NCBI RefSeq assembly: GCF_009805705.1
Contig: NZ_VSMB01000006.1
Coordinates: 62,001 to 126,000 of the forward strand
DNA length: 64,000 nucleotides
Origin: Ruania rhizosphaerae
GTDB taxonomy: Bacteria; Actinomycetota; Actinomycetes; Actinomycetales; Beutenbergiaceae
Reading direction: 5' to 3'
Each line of letters opens with the position of its first letter. Positions within the stretch are counted from its first letter, which is position 1. Below are positions 53,401 through 61,317 of the stretch, in pieces. A model generated the notes under the pieces. That model saw only the letters and a list, made by a program, of their open reading frames with translations, was not told the DNA's origin and made no database searches. A program made the translations under genes and the position numbers.

Positions 53401-53892
53401 CACTACGAAGCCCTCCGCGCAGAGCTGACCGAACTTGGGCGAAGCGTCGGTCCTCTCGATCTCACCGACGACCTTCGACTTCGGCAGGCTGACCTCACAC
53501 CTCGGCTCCTGTGGCTCCTTCGCCACGTCTCCACAGAGCGAACGCGAAGACAGATCGACAACCGCCTAGCGGTCGATCCCACTGCTGTCCTGCACCGCGC
53601 CGTAGGCGACTATCGCGAGTTCGCCCGGGTCGTCGGCTCAGTACGGACGCTCAAAGTGGACACGCTCCGAGGAGCGCGCGCAGTGCTACCCACCGGTGGA
53701 TGGGCAAGCGACATCAAGCTCGGGTCAATGCGAGCAAAGATTGCGAGCGAGATCGTCGCCGATCCCGCGCAATGGCCTGCCGACATCGTCCAGCGTGCCA
53801 TTGACCAACTCGCTGCCGGGTTCGCCAGGTCAACCCCGCCCCTTGCCGAAGTCGCCGAGCACGACCGTTGGTTCCGAGCCGACAAACTATGA
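50440..53892 (+). CDS. HNH-NACHT (NLR-like STAND ATPase) protein, candidate anti-phage defence effector
   Basis: About 1150 residues. An N-terminal HNH nuclease module has CAYPAC (Cys19, Cys24), GEQAHI (His50), then SPENVILLCPTHHRMID (Asn75, Cys80, His83/84). The NACHT ATPase has Walker A GGPGQGKST at 210-218 and the NACHT-type Walker B FDGLDE at 328-333, then VLVATRPGG. A helical winged-helix-like region and about 500 C-terminal residues of alpha-helical repeat follow, probably the sensor. Effector-NACHT-sensor is the layout of bacterial NLR-like defence proteins, which oligomerise on phage detection. The start is uncertain (GTG at 50440 or 50410). GC is lower than in the core genes. No partner gene is adjacent on its strand. 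Confidence 0.85.
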   Translation: MAITPQTSKVLFSRARDLCAYPACHVRLTSDQVNVATGESNAIVLGEQAHIRSPRPDGPRYDVDYPSEKLDSPENVILLCPTHHRMIDKDGGSGYSVDELVEMKRHHEGQQQRRSRLEQVVMAYLGDRYAADDAIQFQQVDLNAPSVDALFVDVPFSCRRDSPRADFIGLVVAEAPPDQEALEGAADLAVAGAAQALLHPQWAGNALIVGGPGQGKSTLLQYLCQFHRAKRLGHDTYTGEAQSLVRVTATPRVPIRIDLRKYAQWAYSARGESNGRTKKKRKRGTAKTDPRTLEQYIAADIAMRSGGHEFSVADLAVLVATDAVLIAFDGLDEVANPSHRDLVGAEIVQAEARLRSDAADLVVLVATRPGGTTSRLWSAAEFPRFDLRRLSQGLRLQYLQRWCAVSQLSPDQTDRLQRTFLEHQHVVHIRELASQPMQLAILLHLLYRRQLLPQQRTELYREYLMTFLDREQTEGKEPLLAERRPVIEEVHAYLGWLLQSLAESRTTAGSIARDALRTELRAHFEDDEDGQRLARELFSAFVSRVLCLVERDPGYFQFEVQSLREYFAALHIFDNAPPRGVGNTRDDCLNELLIRPYWSNVCRFFVGMLSKGEVRALVANLRNAQQRVPGLPMVRSAAALFLDDRIYEVQPSSTIREVVDLILEGPGVVLAEDGLLDTSGAALALSEKAGRSQAVDHLMERMMVETDPGVRRSAAASLLRHVGDEVDLAGWWWGEHRSDATWIESAADLFLFAEVRTDQRRPLCDAIRGYTSDTTWATELLVRGGYVDGDDRLLAVVVDELNDGAWGAVHDLGDGDLGKIISAAAGALARVRRKPALGERTRRARTRQRTGSNVSVVLGAGDTVPAVPPDASSSGEWSERLARISSAWGDGWVLWQAVATTPREIDLNAMAVVISARDAVLARVLNRVADLRQHLDDPGWWTDWHGSCSSEKERRFWGACMIASARSSVIVALSDQLGSAVDAMAPKHYEALRAELTELGRSVGPLDLTDDLRLRQADLTPRLLWLLRHVSTERTRRQIDNRLAVDPTAVLHRAVGDYREFARVVGSVRTLKVDTLRGARAVLPTGGWASDIKLGSMRAKIASEIVADPAQWPADIVQRAIDQLAAGFARSTPPLAEVAEHDRWFRADKL

Positions 53893-53901
53893 ATCCGAGG
53901 G

Positions 53902-54059
53902 CGGTTGGTCAGCCGCGTGACTGAACCGGCGACTGCTGCCAGTCTCCAGCGTACCCAGTGCGGTTCAAACCTTCAACCGACGAACCGACGTGTTGCGCTC
54001 GACCTTGGAAAGTGCCCTGTCATGCGTGCTCTTGGGCCTTCAACGAGCCCAAGCTTTCC
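53902..54059. terminator. Inverted repeats between the two convergent island genes
   Basis: CGGTTGGTCA (53902-53911) pairs with TGACTGAACCG (53918-53928), with a one-base bulge, 10 bp after the HNH-NACHT stop; this is a likely terminator. Further on, CTTGGGC (54031-54037) and GCCCAAG (54047-54053) form a perfect hairpin. It is enclosed by GGAAAG (54007-54012) and CTTTCC (54054-54059), which could serve the opposite gene. Nothing else is seen in the 262-bp spacer. Confidence 0.5.
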
Positions 54060-54154
54060 GCACCATACGGGCGATTCCGTCTACCTGCCCATCCGTGTCG
54101 ACCCACCAGTTTGAAGCGCCGAGGTGAAGTACGCGGAGCCAGCAAAGTTTCCCT

Positions 54155-56020
54155 CTATTCTGTCCCGCTTGATGACCAATTGCTTTGAACGAGATCCGAC
54201 AAACGACGTTCGAGTTCTTGCAGGTCGTCGGGCTTCGCCGCAGCGCCATCTGCCAATCCTCGTCTGAGAACAGAACTGATGGTTGCTTGTTTAGAGAAGT
54301 AGCCGAGCTTGTTTACCACTGAATTAAGGGCCAGTTTCGGATCTACCAGCTGCCGCGAGTCCGACTCCCAACGCCCATTAATCTCCGATTCAACTTCGCG
54401 CCTGACGTCGTCAAAAGTTTCAGCGGCGCGGCTATAGATCGCGGAGCGTGTCCTTAGCCACTGCCTGCCGTGTTCTTTTCCTTGGGGGGCGTCCTGCTCG
54501 CGCTTAGCGCGCGCCAGAACCCTATCGTTGGCAGTCGTGCTGATGACCTCGCCGCGCAGTTCTTGGACCGCAGACTCTAAAGCTTCTCGTACTCTGCTCT
54601 CCTCCAAATCCCACCCGACGGCTCTATAGGCGGAAGATATCAGGTTTTCGCTTAGGTATACGCTCTCCAGGTCTCGTCCTTGCCACACAAATAGTTGAGG
54701 GTGCCTCATTGTGAGTTCAGCGACCTCTTCGGCGGTACGCAGGTCTCGATCGATTACGCAAATCCATTTTACCCAGGAGCCGAGCGAAGTCAGAGTATCG
54801 CAGTATTTTAGCGCTCGATTAACGCCGCCCGCTTTTACGATCCGGACTCGACTTGAGATCAAAGGGAAAACTGAGCTAATGAATTCTTCATCCGAGCGAC
54901 CCTCAACGACTACTAGCGCGTCAACCCCCAGTAGTTCAGGCACGCTGACGCCGAGCTCGCTGAGTATGTCAAAGTTGGCGTCTTCCTTCGCCCAGCGCAA
55001 CTGGGTCTCGCCGGACGCGTGCGGCTTATCTAATACGAGAACCCCTGTCCCAGCAGCGGCTGCGATCGCTCCTGCCGCGTGGGAAACTACAAATATCTGT
55101 GCCTCTGGTGCTAGCTCGACCATCGAGGCCATGAGGGGTGCAACGAGTGTTGGATGGAGATGTTGCTCAGGCTCGTCGATCAGTAGAATTCCGCCTTGGG
55201 TTGCTACGCGTCGAACGTAGAAGAGCAGGGAGAGCATTGCGCGCTCGCCACTACTTAAGTCGTTGACTGAGTGTCTTTCTCCGTCGGCCAGCGTGGCCTC
55301 GAAACGCGCGGTCGATCCGACGGCGACCGAGGGAGCAACGATTTTCTTGCCGGTCGCCGTTTCGAAGACTCTGACGACGCGCTGAAGTTCTCCTCCCGCG
55401 ATTTTCTCCCTAGTGGCAAGTAGATCTAGGTAGTCCAGCGCGGTCAGTTGACTCGAGACCGTGGGAGTTAGGAGAGGCTCTCCGCGCGAGAGGGCTCGAT
55501 CGATGCCTTCTTCTCGCGAGCGACGAACTCGCTCCGGGTCCAAGGAGTCAAGTTCGAGTACCCCATGCCCGTTGGCCTGCACCGCTCGCACCGCTGGTAG
55601 GAAGCTGAGATCGACGAAAGGGTGGGAATCCCGGAAGTCCTCGTCGTTGAGAAGCGTCCACGCCCATTCATCGCCGACGAAGTGGAATTCGTTCTTGCTT
55701 CCCTTGACGCTTAGCTGGGCGCGATTGGTTACCTCCCCTGCGTGGGGTGACCTGCGCGCAGCCAGCCAGTCGGCGGCAGCCTGTAGTTCGGCCTCGTCGA
55801 AAACCACCGTCACCGAGGCTTCAAATTCTGAACCCCATGGGCCGACTGGATTATTCATCGGGCCGCGGTTTGTTAAAACTAGCGTCATCGCCTCGAGGAG
55901 CAATGACTTGCCCGTCCCATTCCGACCGGTCACGGTCAACACCGATTGCTGAGCGAGGCCGTGCAGTTCGGCACGACGAATCCCGCCATAGTTGGCTATG
56001 CGCACTTTGTCTATTCGCAT
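54155..56020 (-). CDS. AAA ATPase fused to a TOPRIM/DUF4435-like domain (PARIS/OLD-like), candidate defence protein
   Basis: 621 residues. The N-terminal SMC-like ATPase has MRIDKVRIANYGGIRRAEL, Walker A GRNGTGKS (32-39), signature LSSGERAML and Walker B GILLIDEPEQHLHP. The C-terminal part starts at DALVVVEGRSDEEFISSVF and has WICVIDRDL and GRDLESVYLSENL, matching TOPRIM-like DUF4435 domains (invariant Glu, then the DxD motif). ATPase plus DUF4435 is the make-up of PARIS (AriA+AriB), which also occurs as a fusion; an OLD-family nuclease is the alternative. No UvrD/GajB gene is adjacent, so it is not a standard Gabija. Composition is far more AT-rich: 54841-54900 has 28 G/C of 60. Confidence 0.8.
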   Translation of the reverse strand: MRIDKVRIANYGGIRRAELHGLAQQSVLTVTGRNGTGKSLLLEAMTLVLTNRGPMNNPVGPWGSEFEASVTVVFDEAELQAAADWLAARRSPHAGEVTNRAQLSVKGSKNEFHFVGDEWAWTLLNDEDFRDSHPFVDLSFLPAVRAVQANGHGVLELDSLDPERVRRSREEGIDRALSRGEPLLTPTVSSQLTALDYLDLLATREKIAGGELQRVVRVFETATGKKIVAPSVAVGSTARFEATLADGERHSVNDLSSGERAMLSLLFYVRRVATQGGILLIDEPEQHLHPTLVAPLMASMVELAPEAQIFVVSHAAGAIAAAAGTGVLVLDKPHASGETQLRWAKEDANFDILSELGVSVPELLGVDALVVVEGRSDEEFISSVFPLISSRVRIVKAGGVNRALKYCDTLTSLGSWVKWICVIDRDLRTAEEVAELTMRHPQLFVWQGRDLESVYLSENLISSAYRAVGWDLEESRVREALESAVQELRGEVISTTANDRVLARAKREQDAPQGKEHGRQWLRTRSAIYSRAAETFDDVRREVESEINGRWESDSRQLVDPKLALNSVVNKLGYFSKQATISSVLRRGLADGAAAKPDDLQELERRLSDLVQSNWSSSGTE

Positions 56021-56064
56021 CGTTCTTCGCCCTTTCCTCCGGTGGACTGTAGACTAGAAGGTAC

Positions 56065-56244
56065 ATGAACCGAGCGACTCTTTGGGGGAAGGGCAGTGCC
56101 TTCACGGGGCTCCGTGACGCCCTGGCCGATATGTCGGTCACGGTCGGCCGCTCAGATGTAGTTCGTGGACTGCAGGCCGGGGAGACTGGGTGTGTATTGC
56201 CCTCGCCAGTGAGCAGAGGTGGCGGCGCGTTCGTTGGTAGGTGA
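56065..56244 (+). CDS. Hypothetical small protein, divergent from the ATPase-TOPRIM gene
   Basis: A 59-codon open frame beginning MNRATLWGKGSAFTGLRDAL and ending GAFVGR. GAAGG lies 5 nt before the ATG, and the gene is divergent from the island ATPase with 44 bp between starts. No similarity is recognised. It could be the broken 5' end of a longer gene, since the DNA downstream looks degenerate. Confidence 0.3.
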   Translation: MNRATLWGKGSAFTGLRDALADMSVTVGRSDVVRGLQAGETGCVLPSPVSRGGGAFVGR

Positions 56245-56761
56245 GGAACTGCCAGCAGGGGCACTCGGATGCGGCGAGCGCGGCGACGTGTTCCATGACG
56301 ACGACGCGGGTCGCTCGAAATTCAGGCTTCGGCGATGGTGGAGATGGGTTGCGTTGGAGAAATTGTGTTCGTGTTTGGTTGGTCTGCTCAGGTCGACCTC
56401 GCTACGCGGGCGCAAGTGTTGGAGACGTTCGTTCACTCAGCAAGGGCGCGATCTTCACGTTCGCTGCGCTTGACGGACGCCTGCGCTGCGATGTGCATCG
56501 GGCCGGAGGTACTGTCGTTGGTGCTCGTCGGCTCTCGGCCGATGCAACGACGGTTCCTGTCACCCGGGACGCCACCGGTACAGTCCACTGGAAACGCGGT
56601 TCCGAAGGATCTGCGGCTGTGGGCCGGGCCGTAGCGGCGGGATGGGACGACCTAGCAGTTTACATCCGCAAGTGGCGATGAGCCCTGAACGCCGACGACG
56701 GCCACTGCCGCGCGGCCTACGTCGTCGAGGGTGCTGGCTCTACGCAGTAATTCCGACCCCA
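56245..56761. other. Degenerate right flank of the accessory island
   Basis: About 500 bp with no intact gene. One reverse frame gives MEHVAALAASECPCWQFLTYQ and then shifts frame before a stop. A forward frame ends with GRAVAAGWDDLAVYIRKWR at 56681. Both look like pieces of decayed genes, but neither family could be named. No insertion-sequence ends were recognised. Confidence 0.45.
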
Positions 56762-57559
56762 CTACCACGTGGCGACGAACTCGCTTGCAACCTCCTGCAC
56801 CTGGCCGGCTACGCCGTCGGCGTGCTCGTCCACCACCTCAGCAAGCGCCGCCTCCACCTCCGCCGGCTGCTGCGGATCTACGTCAGCGAGCCCGGGCAGG
56901 TCCGACCCCACGACAGCCTCCGCCCAGCTCGCACGGGCCGCCTCCGTCTCTCCGCCCTCGCTCGCCAGCGCCTCCGCCGCCTCGATCGTTGCGGCACACA
57001 CCGCCTCCAACTCGGGCAGTGGGCACTGCACCCGCAACGACTCGGCGATCCTGTGGTTCGCCTCAGCCGCATCGCCCTCGGCCCGGGCGGTCAGCAGCGT
57101 CGGCACGGTCCCGCAGTAGCGGCGCACGGTGGAGAGCGGCGCCGTGAGCCCGGCGCGCAGCCCGGCCAGGGCCGCCTGATCGGCCTCGAACTGCTCGCTC
57201 TCCTGCGCCGTCGGCTCCACCTCGGCTGGCGCGGCCGGCGGCCCGGGCGCGAACTCCACCTGGTCGCCGTAGGCGGTGAGCGTGGTGCACGCGGCGTTCA
57301 TGGCGTCCGCATCCGCCGCCTCAGCGGCACCGCCGGCCCAGACCGGGCTCAGCCACGTGGCCGGACCGGGGGAGAGGTCGACCTCCTCGGGAGTTGCGAG
57401 CGCCGTCGTCTGCTCGGACTCCCAGGCGCGCAGGTCCGCGTGCCAGGCCTCGAGCGCGACGGTGCGTTCGCCGTCGGAGCGCTGGGAGAGCGCCACAGCG
57501 ATGACCACGGCAACCACCACCACGGCGGCGGTGACGATCAGGACACGACGGGAGGGCAC
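56762..57559 (-). CDS. Hypothetical membrane-anchored extracytoplasmic protein
   Basis: 265 residues. A single N-terminal helix (RRVLIVTAAVVVVAVVIAVALSQ) acts as a signal anchor. The remainder is Ala/Glu-rich and mostly helical, with four Cys (CTTL, YCGT, QCPLPELEAVCAATI) that may form two disulfides outside the cell. No family is recognised. The gene is complete and core-like in composition, so it marks the return to the ancestral chromosome. Confidence 0.7.
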   Translation of the reverse strand: MPSRRVLIVTAAVVVVAVVIAVALSQRSDGERTVALEAWHADLRAWESEQTTALATPEEVDLSPGPATWLSPVWAGGAAEAADADAMNAACTTLTAYGDQVEFAPGPPAAPAEVEPTAQESEQFEADQAALAGLRAGLTAPLSTVRRYCGTVPTLLTARAEGDAAEANHRIAESLRVQCPLPELEAVCAATIEAAEALASEGGETEAARASWAEAVVGSDLPGLADVDPQQPAEVEAALAEVVDEHADGVAGQVQEVASEFVATW

Positions 57560-57619
57560 ACGCTCACCGTAGCCGCGCGCGGCTCCTCAGCCCTGCCGCC
57601 CGGGTGAGAGACTGGGGGC

Positions 57620-58024
57620 ATGACCGAACCGGAGGCCACGGACGAGGGCAGCACCACCGACGCGCAGGACATGCGCGACCGCGGCGCATTCACGCGCTAC
57701 CGGATCATGGCGTTCATCACCGGCGGGATGCTCCTGCTGCTGTGCCTGGAGATGCTGCTGAAGTACGTGGTGCAGGTCAATGGGGTGAACGCCGACGGCA
57801 GCGCGCGCCCGGTGATCGGATCCTGGGTGGCCTTCGTGCACGGCTGGATCTACGTCGTCTACGCCGTGACGGTCTTCGACCTGTGGAGCCGGATGCGGTG
57901 GGGCTTCGGCCGGATCGTCCTCCTCATTGCCGGTGGCGTGATCCCGGTGCTCTCCTTCGTGATGGAGCAGAAGGCCGGCCGGTGGGTCACCGAAACGCTG
58001 CAGGCGCGCCAGAGCGCGAGTTGA
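57620..58024 (+). CDS. DUF3817 family membrane protein
   Basis: 134 residues. A charged N-terminus is followed by three or four helices with the family phrases FTRYRIMAFITGGMLLLLCLEM, WVAFVHGWIYVVYAVTVFDL and PVLSFVMEQKA. The function is unknown; members typically sit directly upstream of guaA in actinobacteria, as here. GAGACT lies 6 nt before the ATG, a possible leaderless -10. Confidence 0.9.
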   Translation: MTEPEATDEGSTTDAQDMRDRGAFTRYRIMAFITGGMLLLLCLEMLLKYVVQVNGVNADGSARPVIGSWVAFVHGWIYVVYAVTVFDLWSRMRWGFGRIVLLIAGGVIPVLSFVMEQKAGRWVTETLQARQSAS

Positions 58025-58087
58025 GTCCTCTGCCGAACCTCGGCCACTGACGCCGCTGCGGAGGTTCGAGCGGGCCCGTGGGGCCAC

Positions 58088-58093
58088 TATCCT
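58088..58093 (+). promoter_or_regulatory. -10-like box of guaA, probable leaderless start
   Basis: TATCCT ends 6 nt before the guaA GTG, with TTCGAG 17 bp further upstream as a weak -35. Confidence 0.5.
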
Positions 58094-58099
58094 TCTCGG

Positions 58100-59692
58100 G
58101 TGAGTGCCGCCACTGATCCTGCCCTGCCCCGGCCCGTCCTTGTCGTCGACTTCGGCGCCCAGTACGCCCAGCTGATCGCCCGCCGTGTGCGCGAGGCGGA
58201 CGTGTTCTCCGCGATCGTGCCCCACACCATGCCGGTGGCGGACATGCTCGCCAAGGACCCGGCCGCGATCATCCTCTCCGGCGGGCCCGCCTCGGTCTAT
58301 GCCGACGGCGCGCCGGCGGTGGACCCGGCGTTGTTCGAGGCCGGGGTGCCGGTGCTCGGCATCTGCTACGGATTCCAGGCGATGGCGCGGGCGCTCGGCG
58401 GCACCGTCGCCCACACGGGCACCCGCGAGTACGGCGGCACGACCGTCACGGTGGACGAGGCAGGAACGCTGCTGCACGGCTCGCCACAAGCACAGACCAC
58501 GTGGATGAGCCACGGCGACGCGGTGCACGAGGCCCCGGACGGCTTCGACGTGCTCGCCACCTCGCCCGGATCGCCCGTGGCCGCCTTCGAGGACCACCAG
58601 CGCCGGCTCTACGGGATGCAGTGGCACCCCGAGGTCAAGCACTCCGAGCGAGGGCAGCAGGCGCTGGAGAACTTCCTCTACCGGGCCGCCGGCCTCGAGG
58701 CCTCGTGGACGGCGGGCAACGTGATCGCCGATCAGGTGGCAGCGATCCGTGCCCAGGTCGGGGATGCCAAGGTCATCTGCGGTCTGTCCGGCGGCGTGGA
58801 CTCCTCCGTGGCTGCCGCCCTCGTGCAGCGGGCGATCGGTGACCAGCTCACCTGCGTCTTCGTCGACCACGGGCTCCTGCGCAGCGGTGAGGCCGAGCAG
58901 GTCGAAGAGGACTTCGTCGCGGCCACCGGGGTGAACCTCAAGGTGGTGGATGCCTCCGAGCGGTTCCTCAGTGCTCTGGCGGGGGTTTCGGACCCCGAGA
59001 CCAAGCGCAAGATCATCGGCCGGGAGTTCATCCGGGTGTTCGAGCAGGCGGCGCGTGAGGTGGTCGAGGAGGCCCACCAGTCCGGTGGTGACGGTGGCGA
59101 GGTGCGCTTCCTCGTCCAGGGAACGCTGTATCCGGACGTGGTGGAGTCCGGCGGCGGCGAGGGTGCGGCCAATATCAAGTCCCACCACAATGTCGGCGGC
59201 TTGCCTGACGATCTGCAGTTCGAGCTGATCGAGCCCCTGCGCACCCTGTTCAAGGACGAGGTCCGTGCCGTCGGGCTCGAGCTGGGGGTACCGGAGGCGA
59301 TCGTCTGGCGTCAGCCGTTCCCCGGCCCGGGTCTGGGCATCCGGATCGTCGGTGACGTGACCGCGGACCGGTTGGAGACACTGCGCGCGGCCGACGCCAT
59401 CGCCCGGGCCGAGTTGACCGCCGCCGGGCTGGACCGGGAGATCTGGCAGTGCCCGGTGGTCCTGCTCGCCGACGTTCGTTCGGTGGGGGTGCAGGGCGAC
59501 GGCCGCACCTACGGTCACCCGATCGTGCTGCGCCCGGTCTCCTCGGAGGATGCGATGACGGCGGACTGGACCCGCGTGCCCTTCGACGTGCTCGCGCGCA
59601 TCTCCACCCGCATCACCAACGAGGTCGCCGAGGTCAACCGGGTGGTGCTGGACGTGACCAGCAAGCCGCCGGGCACCATCGAGTGGGAGTGA
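58100..59692 (+). CDS. guaA: GMP synthase (glutamine-hydrolysing)
   Basis: Converts XMP to GMP; 530 residues. Class I glutaminase domain: [20 protein letters not shown], the nucleophile Cys in [10 protein letters not shown], and His/Glu in [13 protein letters not shown]. The ATP-pyrophosphatase domain has the PP-loop [18 protein letters not shown]. The C-terminal dimerisation domain ends KPPGTIEWE, the universal tail. [13 protein letters not shown] is conserved. All key residues are present. Confidence 0.98.
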   Translation: MSAATDPALPRPVLVVDFGAQYAQLIARRVREADVFSAIVPHTMPVADMLAKDPAAIILSGGPASVYADGAPAVDPALFEAGVPVLGICYGFQAMARALGGTVAHTGTREYGGTTVTVDEAGTLLHGSPQAQTTWMSHGDAVHEAPDGFDVLATSPGSPVAAFEDHQRRLYGMQWHPEVKHSERGQQALENFLYRAAGLEASWTAGNVIADQVAAIRAQVGDAKVICGLSGGVDSSVAAALVQRAIGDQLTCVFVDHGLLRSGEAEQVEEDFVAATGVNLKVVDASERFLSALAGVSDPETKRKIIGREFIRVFEQAAREVVEEAHQSGGDGGEVRFLVQGTLYPDVVESGGGEGAANIKSHHNVGGLPDDLQFELIEPLRTLFKDEVRAVGLELGVPEAIVWRQPFPGPGLGIRIVGDVTADRLETLRAADAIARAELTAAGLDREIWQCPVVLLADVRSVGVQGDGRTYGHPIVLRPVSSEDAMTADWTRVPFDVLARISTRITNEVAEVNRVVLDVTSKPPGTIEWE

Positions 59693-59733
59693 ACGTCCCG
59701 GCGGCATGAGCTGACGAGCGGAGGGAGCGCATC

Positions 59734-60918
59734 GTGCGTATCGTCCACATCTCCGACTGCTACGCCCCGCGCGTGGGCGGCATCGAGAGTCAGGTGGAGG
59801 ATCTGGCGGCGCACCAGGTCCAGCGTGGCCACGCCGTGCACGTGCTCACCGCCACGGCGGCCGAGCCTGGCTCGGACTCCGCCGTGGGCCGCTACCGCGA
59901 GTCGGTGACCCAGGCCTCCGGGGTGCGCCTGCACCGGATGGCCTCACCGGTGACCTTCGGCCTGCCCGTCCACCCACGCGGACGTGCCCTCGTGCGGCGT
60001 GCCCTGCAGGTGCTGGATCCGGACGTGGTGCACGTGCACGCAGGCGTCGTCTCACCGTTCGCCTACGACGGCGCCCGTGCAGCACGGGCACTCGGCCTGC
60101 CGGTGGCCCTCACCTGGCACTGCATGCTCGACGGCGTGGAGCCCCTCCTCGCACTGGGATCCCGGGCCATGGGCTGGCGGCAGGCTCCGGTTGCGCTGAG
60201 CGCCGTCAGCGGGGTGGCGGCCGAACGTGTGGCCGCAGCGCTGGGCCGCACGGACGTCAGCGTGGTGCCGAACGGACTGGACCTGACGCCGTGGCGAGCG
60301 GTGGCCGCCCGGGGCGAGCGGCCGCCGTCGGGGATCGGACCGTTGCGGGTGGTGGCCACGCAACGGCTGGCGCCGCGCAAACGTGCCGTGCCACTGGTGC
60401 GCACCGTGATCGAGGCTGCCGAGCGGCTCGGGCCCGACGGCGCAGGTCGCCCGCGCATCCATCTCACCGTGGCCGGGGGTGGGCCCGCCGAGCACGGGGT
60501 GCGCACCGAGGTGGCGTCGGCGGGGGCCGAGGAGGTGGTGACGGTCCTCGGCCGCGTCCCGCGGCCGACGCTGCCGACCCTGTACCGGGACCAGGACGTC
60601 TTCCTCACCTCATCCACGCTGGAGGCGTTCGGGATCGCTGCGCTGGAAGCACGCGCTGCAGGCCTGGCCGTCGTGGCGCAGGCAGGGACCGGGGTGAGCG
60701 AGTTCGTCCGGGATGGACGCGAGGGGCACCTCGTCCGCGGGGACGAGGCGGCCACGCAGGCGCTGGTGCGGCTCGCCGAGGATCGGGAGCTGCTGGCTGG
60801 GATCCGGCGGCACAACAGTTCCGAACCGCCGCCGATGTCCTGGGAAGACGTCATCGGGCGGGCCGAGCGGGTCTACGCACGAGCCCGGGAGGCGGTGGGC
60901 CTCCCGGGCTCGGGATGA
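59734..60918 (+). CDS. GT4 family glycosyltransferase
   Basis: 394 residues of the GT-B, family 4 type. The N-terminal lobe starts VHISDCYAPRVGGIESQVEDLAAHQVQRGH, and the acceptor region has LDPDVVHVHAGVVSPFAY. The C-terminal lobe has RVVATQRLAPRKRAVPLV and the donor-binding ExxxxxxxE motif in LEAFGIAALEARAAGLAVVA. Probably a mannosyl- or glucosyltransferase on a lipid carrier; the acceptor is unknown. Separated from guaA by 41 bp. Confidence 0.9.
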   Translation: MRIVHISDCYAPRVGGIESQVEDLAAHQVQRGHAVHVLTATAAEPGSDSAVGRYRESVTQASGVRLHRMASPVTFGLPVHPRGRALVRRALQVLDPDVVHVHAGVVSPFAYDGARAARALGLPVALTWHCMLDGVEPLLALGSRAMGWRQAPVALSAVSGVAAERVAAALGRTDVSVVPNGLDLTPWRAVAARGERPPSGIGPLRVVATQRLAPRKRAVPLVRTVIEAAERLGPDGAGRPRIHLTVAGGGPAEHGVRTEVASAGAEEVVTVLGRVPRPTLPTLYRDQDVFLTSSTLEAFGIAALEARAAGLAVVAQAGTGVSEFVRDGREGHLVRGDEAATQALVRLAEDRELLAGIRRHNSSEPPPMSWEDVIGRAERVYARAREAVGLPGSG

Positions 60919-60969
60919 GGATGCGGCCGTCCCGATCCGTCAGCTCTTGGGCCGTCAGCTCGTGGGCCG

Positions 60970-61317
60970 TTAGTTCTTCGGGCGGCCACGTGCGGCGGAG
61001 ACGAGCGCCCCTACTAGCAGGGTCGCTCCCGCGATCGCCAGGATCCCGATGAACACAGTGGCCGGGTCGAGTCGTGCACCCAGGCCGATCGCGATCACCA
61101 CCGCTCCGAGCAGGATCAGCACCAGACCCCACACGACGGTGCGCAGGCGCGTGCCTTCCCGGGCGGGCTCCGGCGCCGCGGCGCCGTTGTACTCGACAGT
61201 GCTGGTGGATGACATTGGAACGGTCTCCTCGCGATCGACATTCTGGTTCATGAGGTACTCCTGGGGGCGTGCGCCCTGCTGCTCGGCATTCATCGGAGTG
61301 TCCGGGCCGGTGTTCAT
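60970..61317 (-). CDS. Small membrane protein of the PspC operon
   Basis: 115 residues. A polar N-terminal half precedes two membrane helices (VVWGLVLILLGAVVIAIGLG and TVFIGILAIAGATLLVGALV), ending in RGRPKN. The start could also be the internal ATG at residue 35. It overlaps the PspC-domain gene upstream by ATGA. No function is known. Confidence 0.75.
   Translation of the reverse strand: MNTGPDTPMNAEQQGARPQEYLMNQNVDREETVPMSSTSTVEYNGAAAPEPAREGTRLRTVVWGLVLILLGAVVIAIGLGARLDPATVFIGILAIAGATLLVGALVSAARGRPKN

Noticed and set aside
54007-54070. tRNA gene or tRNA remnant
   Set aside because: Only a T-arm-like loop and a CACCA are present; no D-arm or anticodon arm can be formed.
54155-56020. Gabija GajA
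   Set aside because: The adjacent gene is a convergent HNH-NACHT protein, not a UvrD-like GajB helicase, and the C-terminal motifs look closer to DUF4435.
50108-56761. Prophage or integrative element
   Set aside because: There is no integrase, structural phage gene, transfer gene or flanking direct repeat; only two defence-like genes are seen.
57587-59707. 706-codon open frame antisense to guaA and DUF3817
   Set aside because: It spans two well-supported genes and the spacer between them; the composition is that of a shadow frame.
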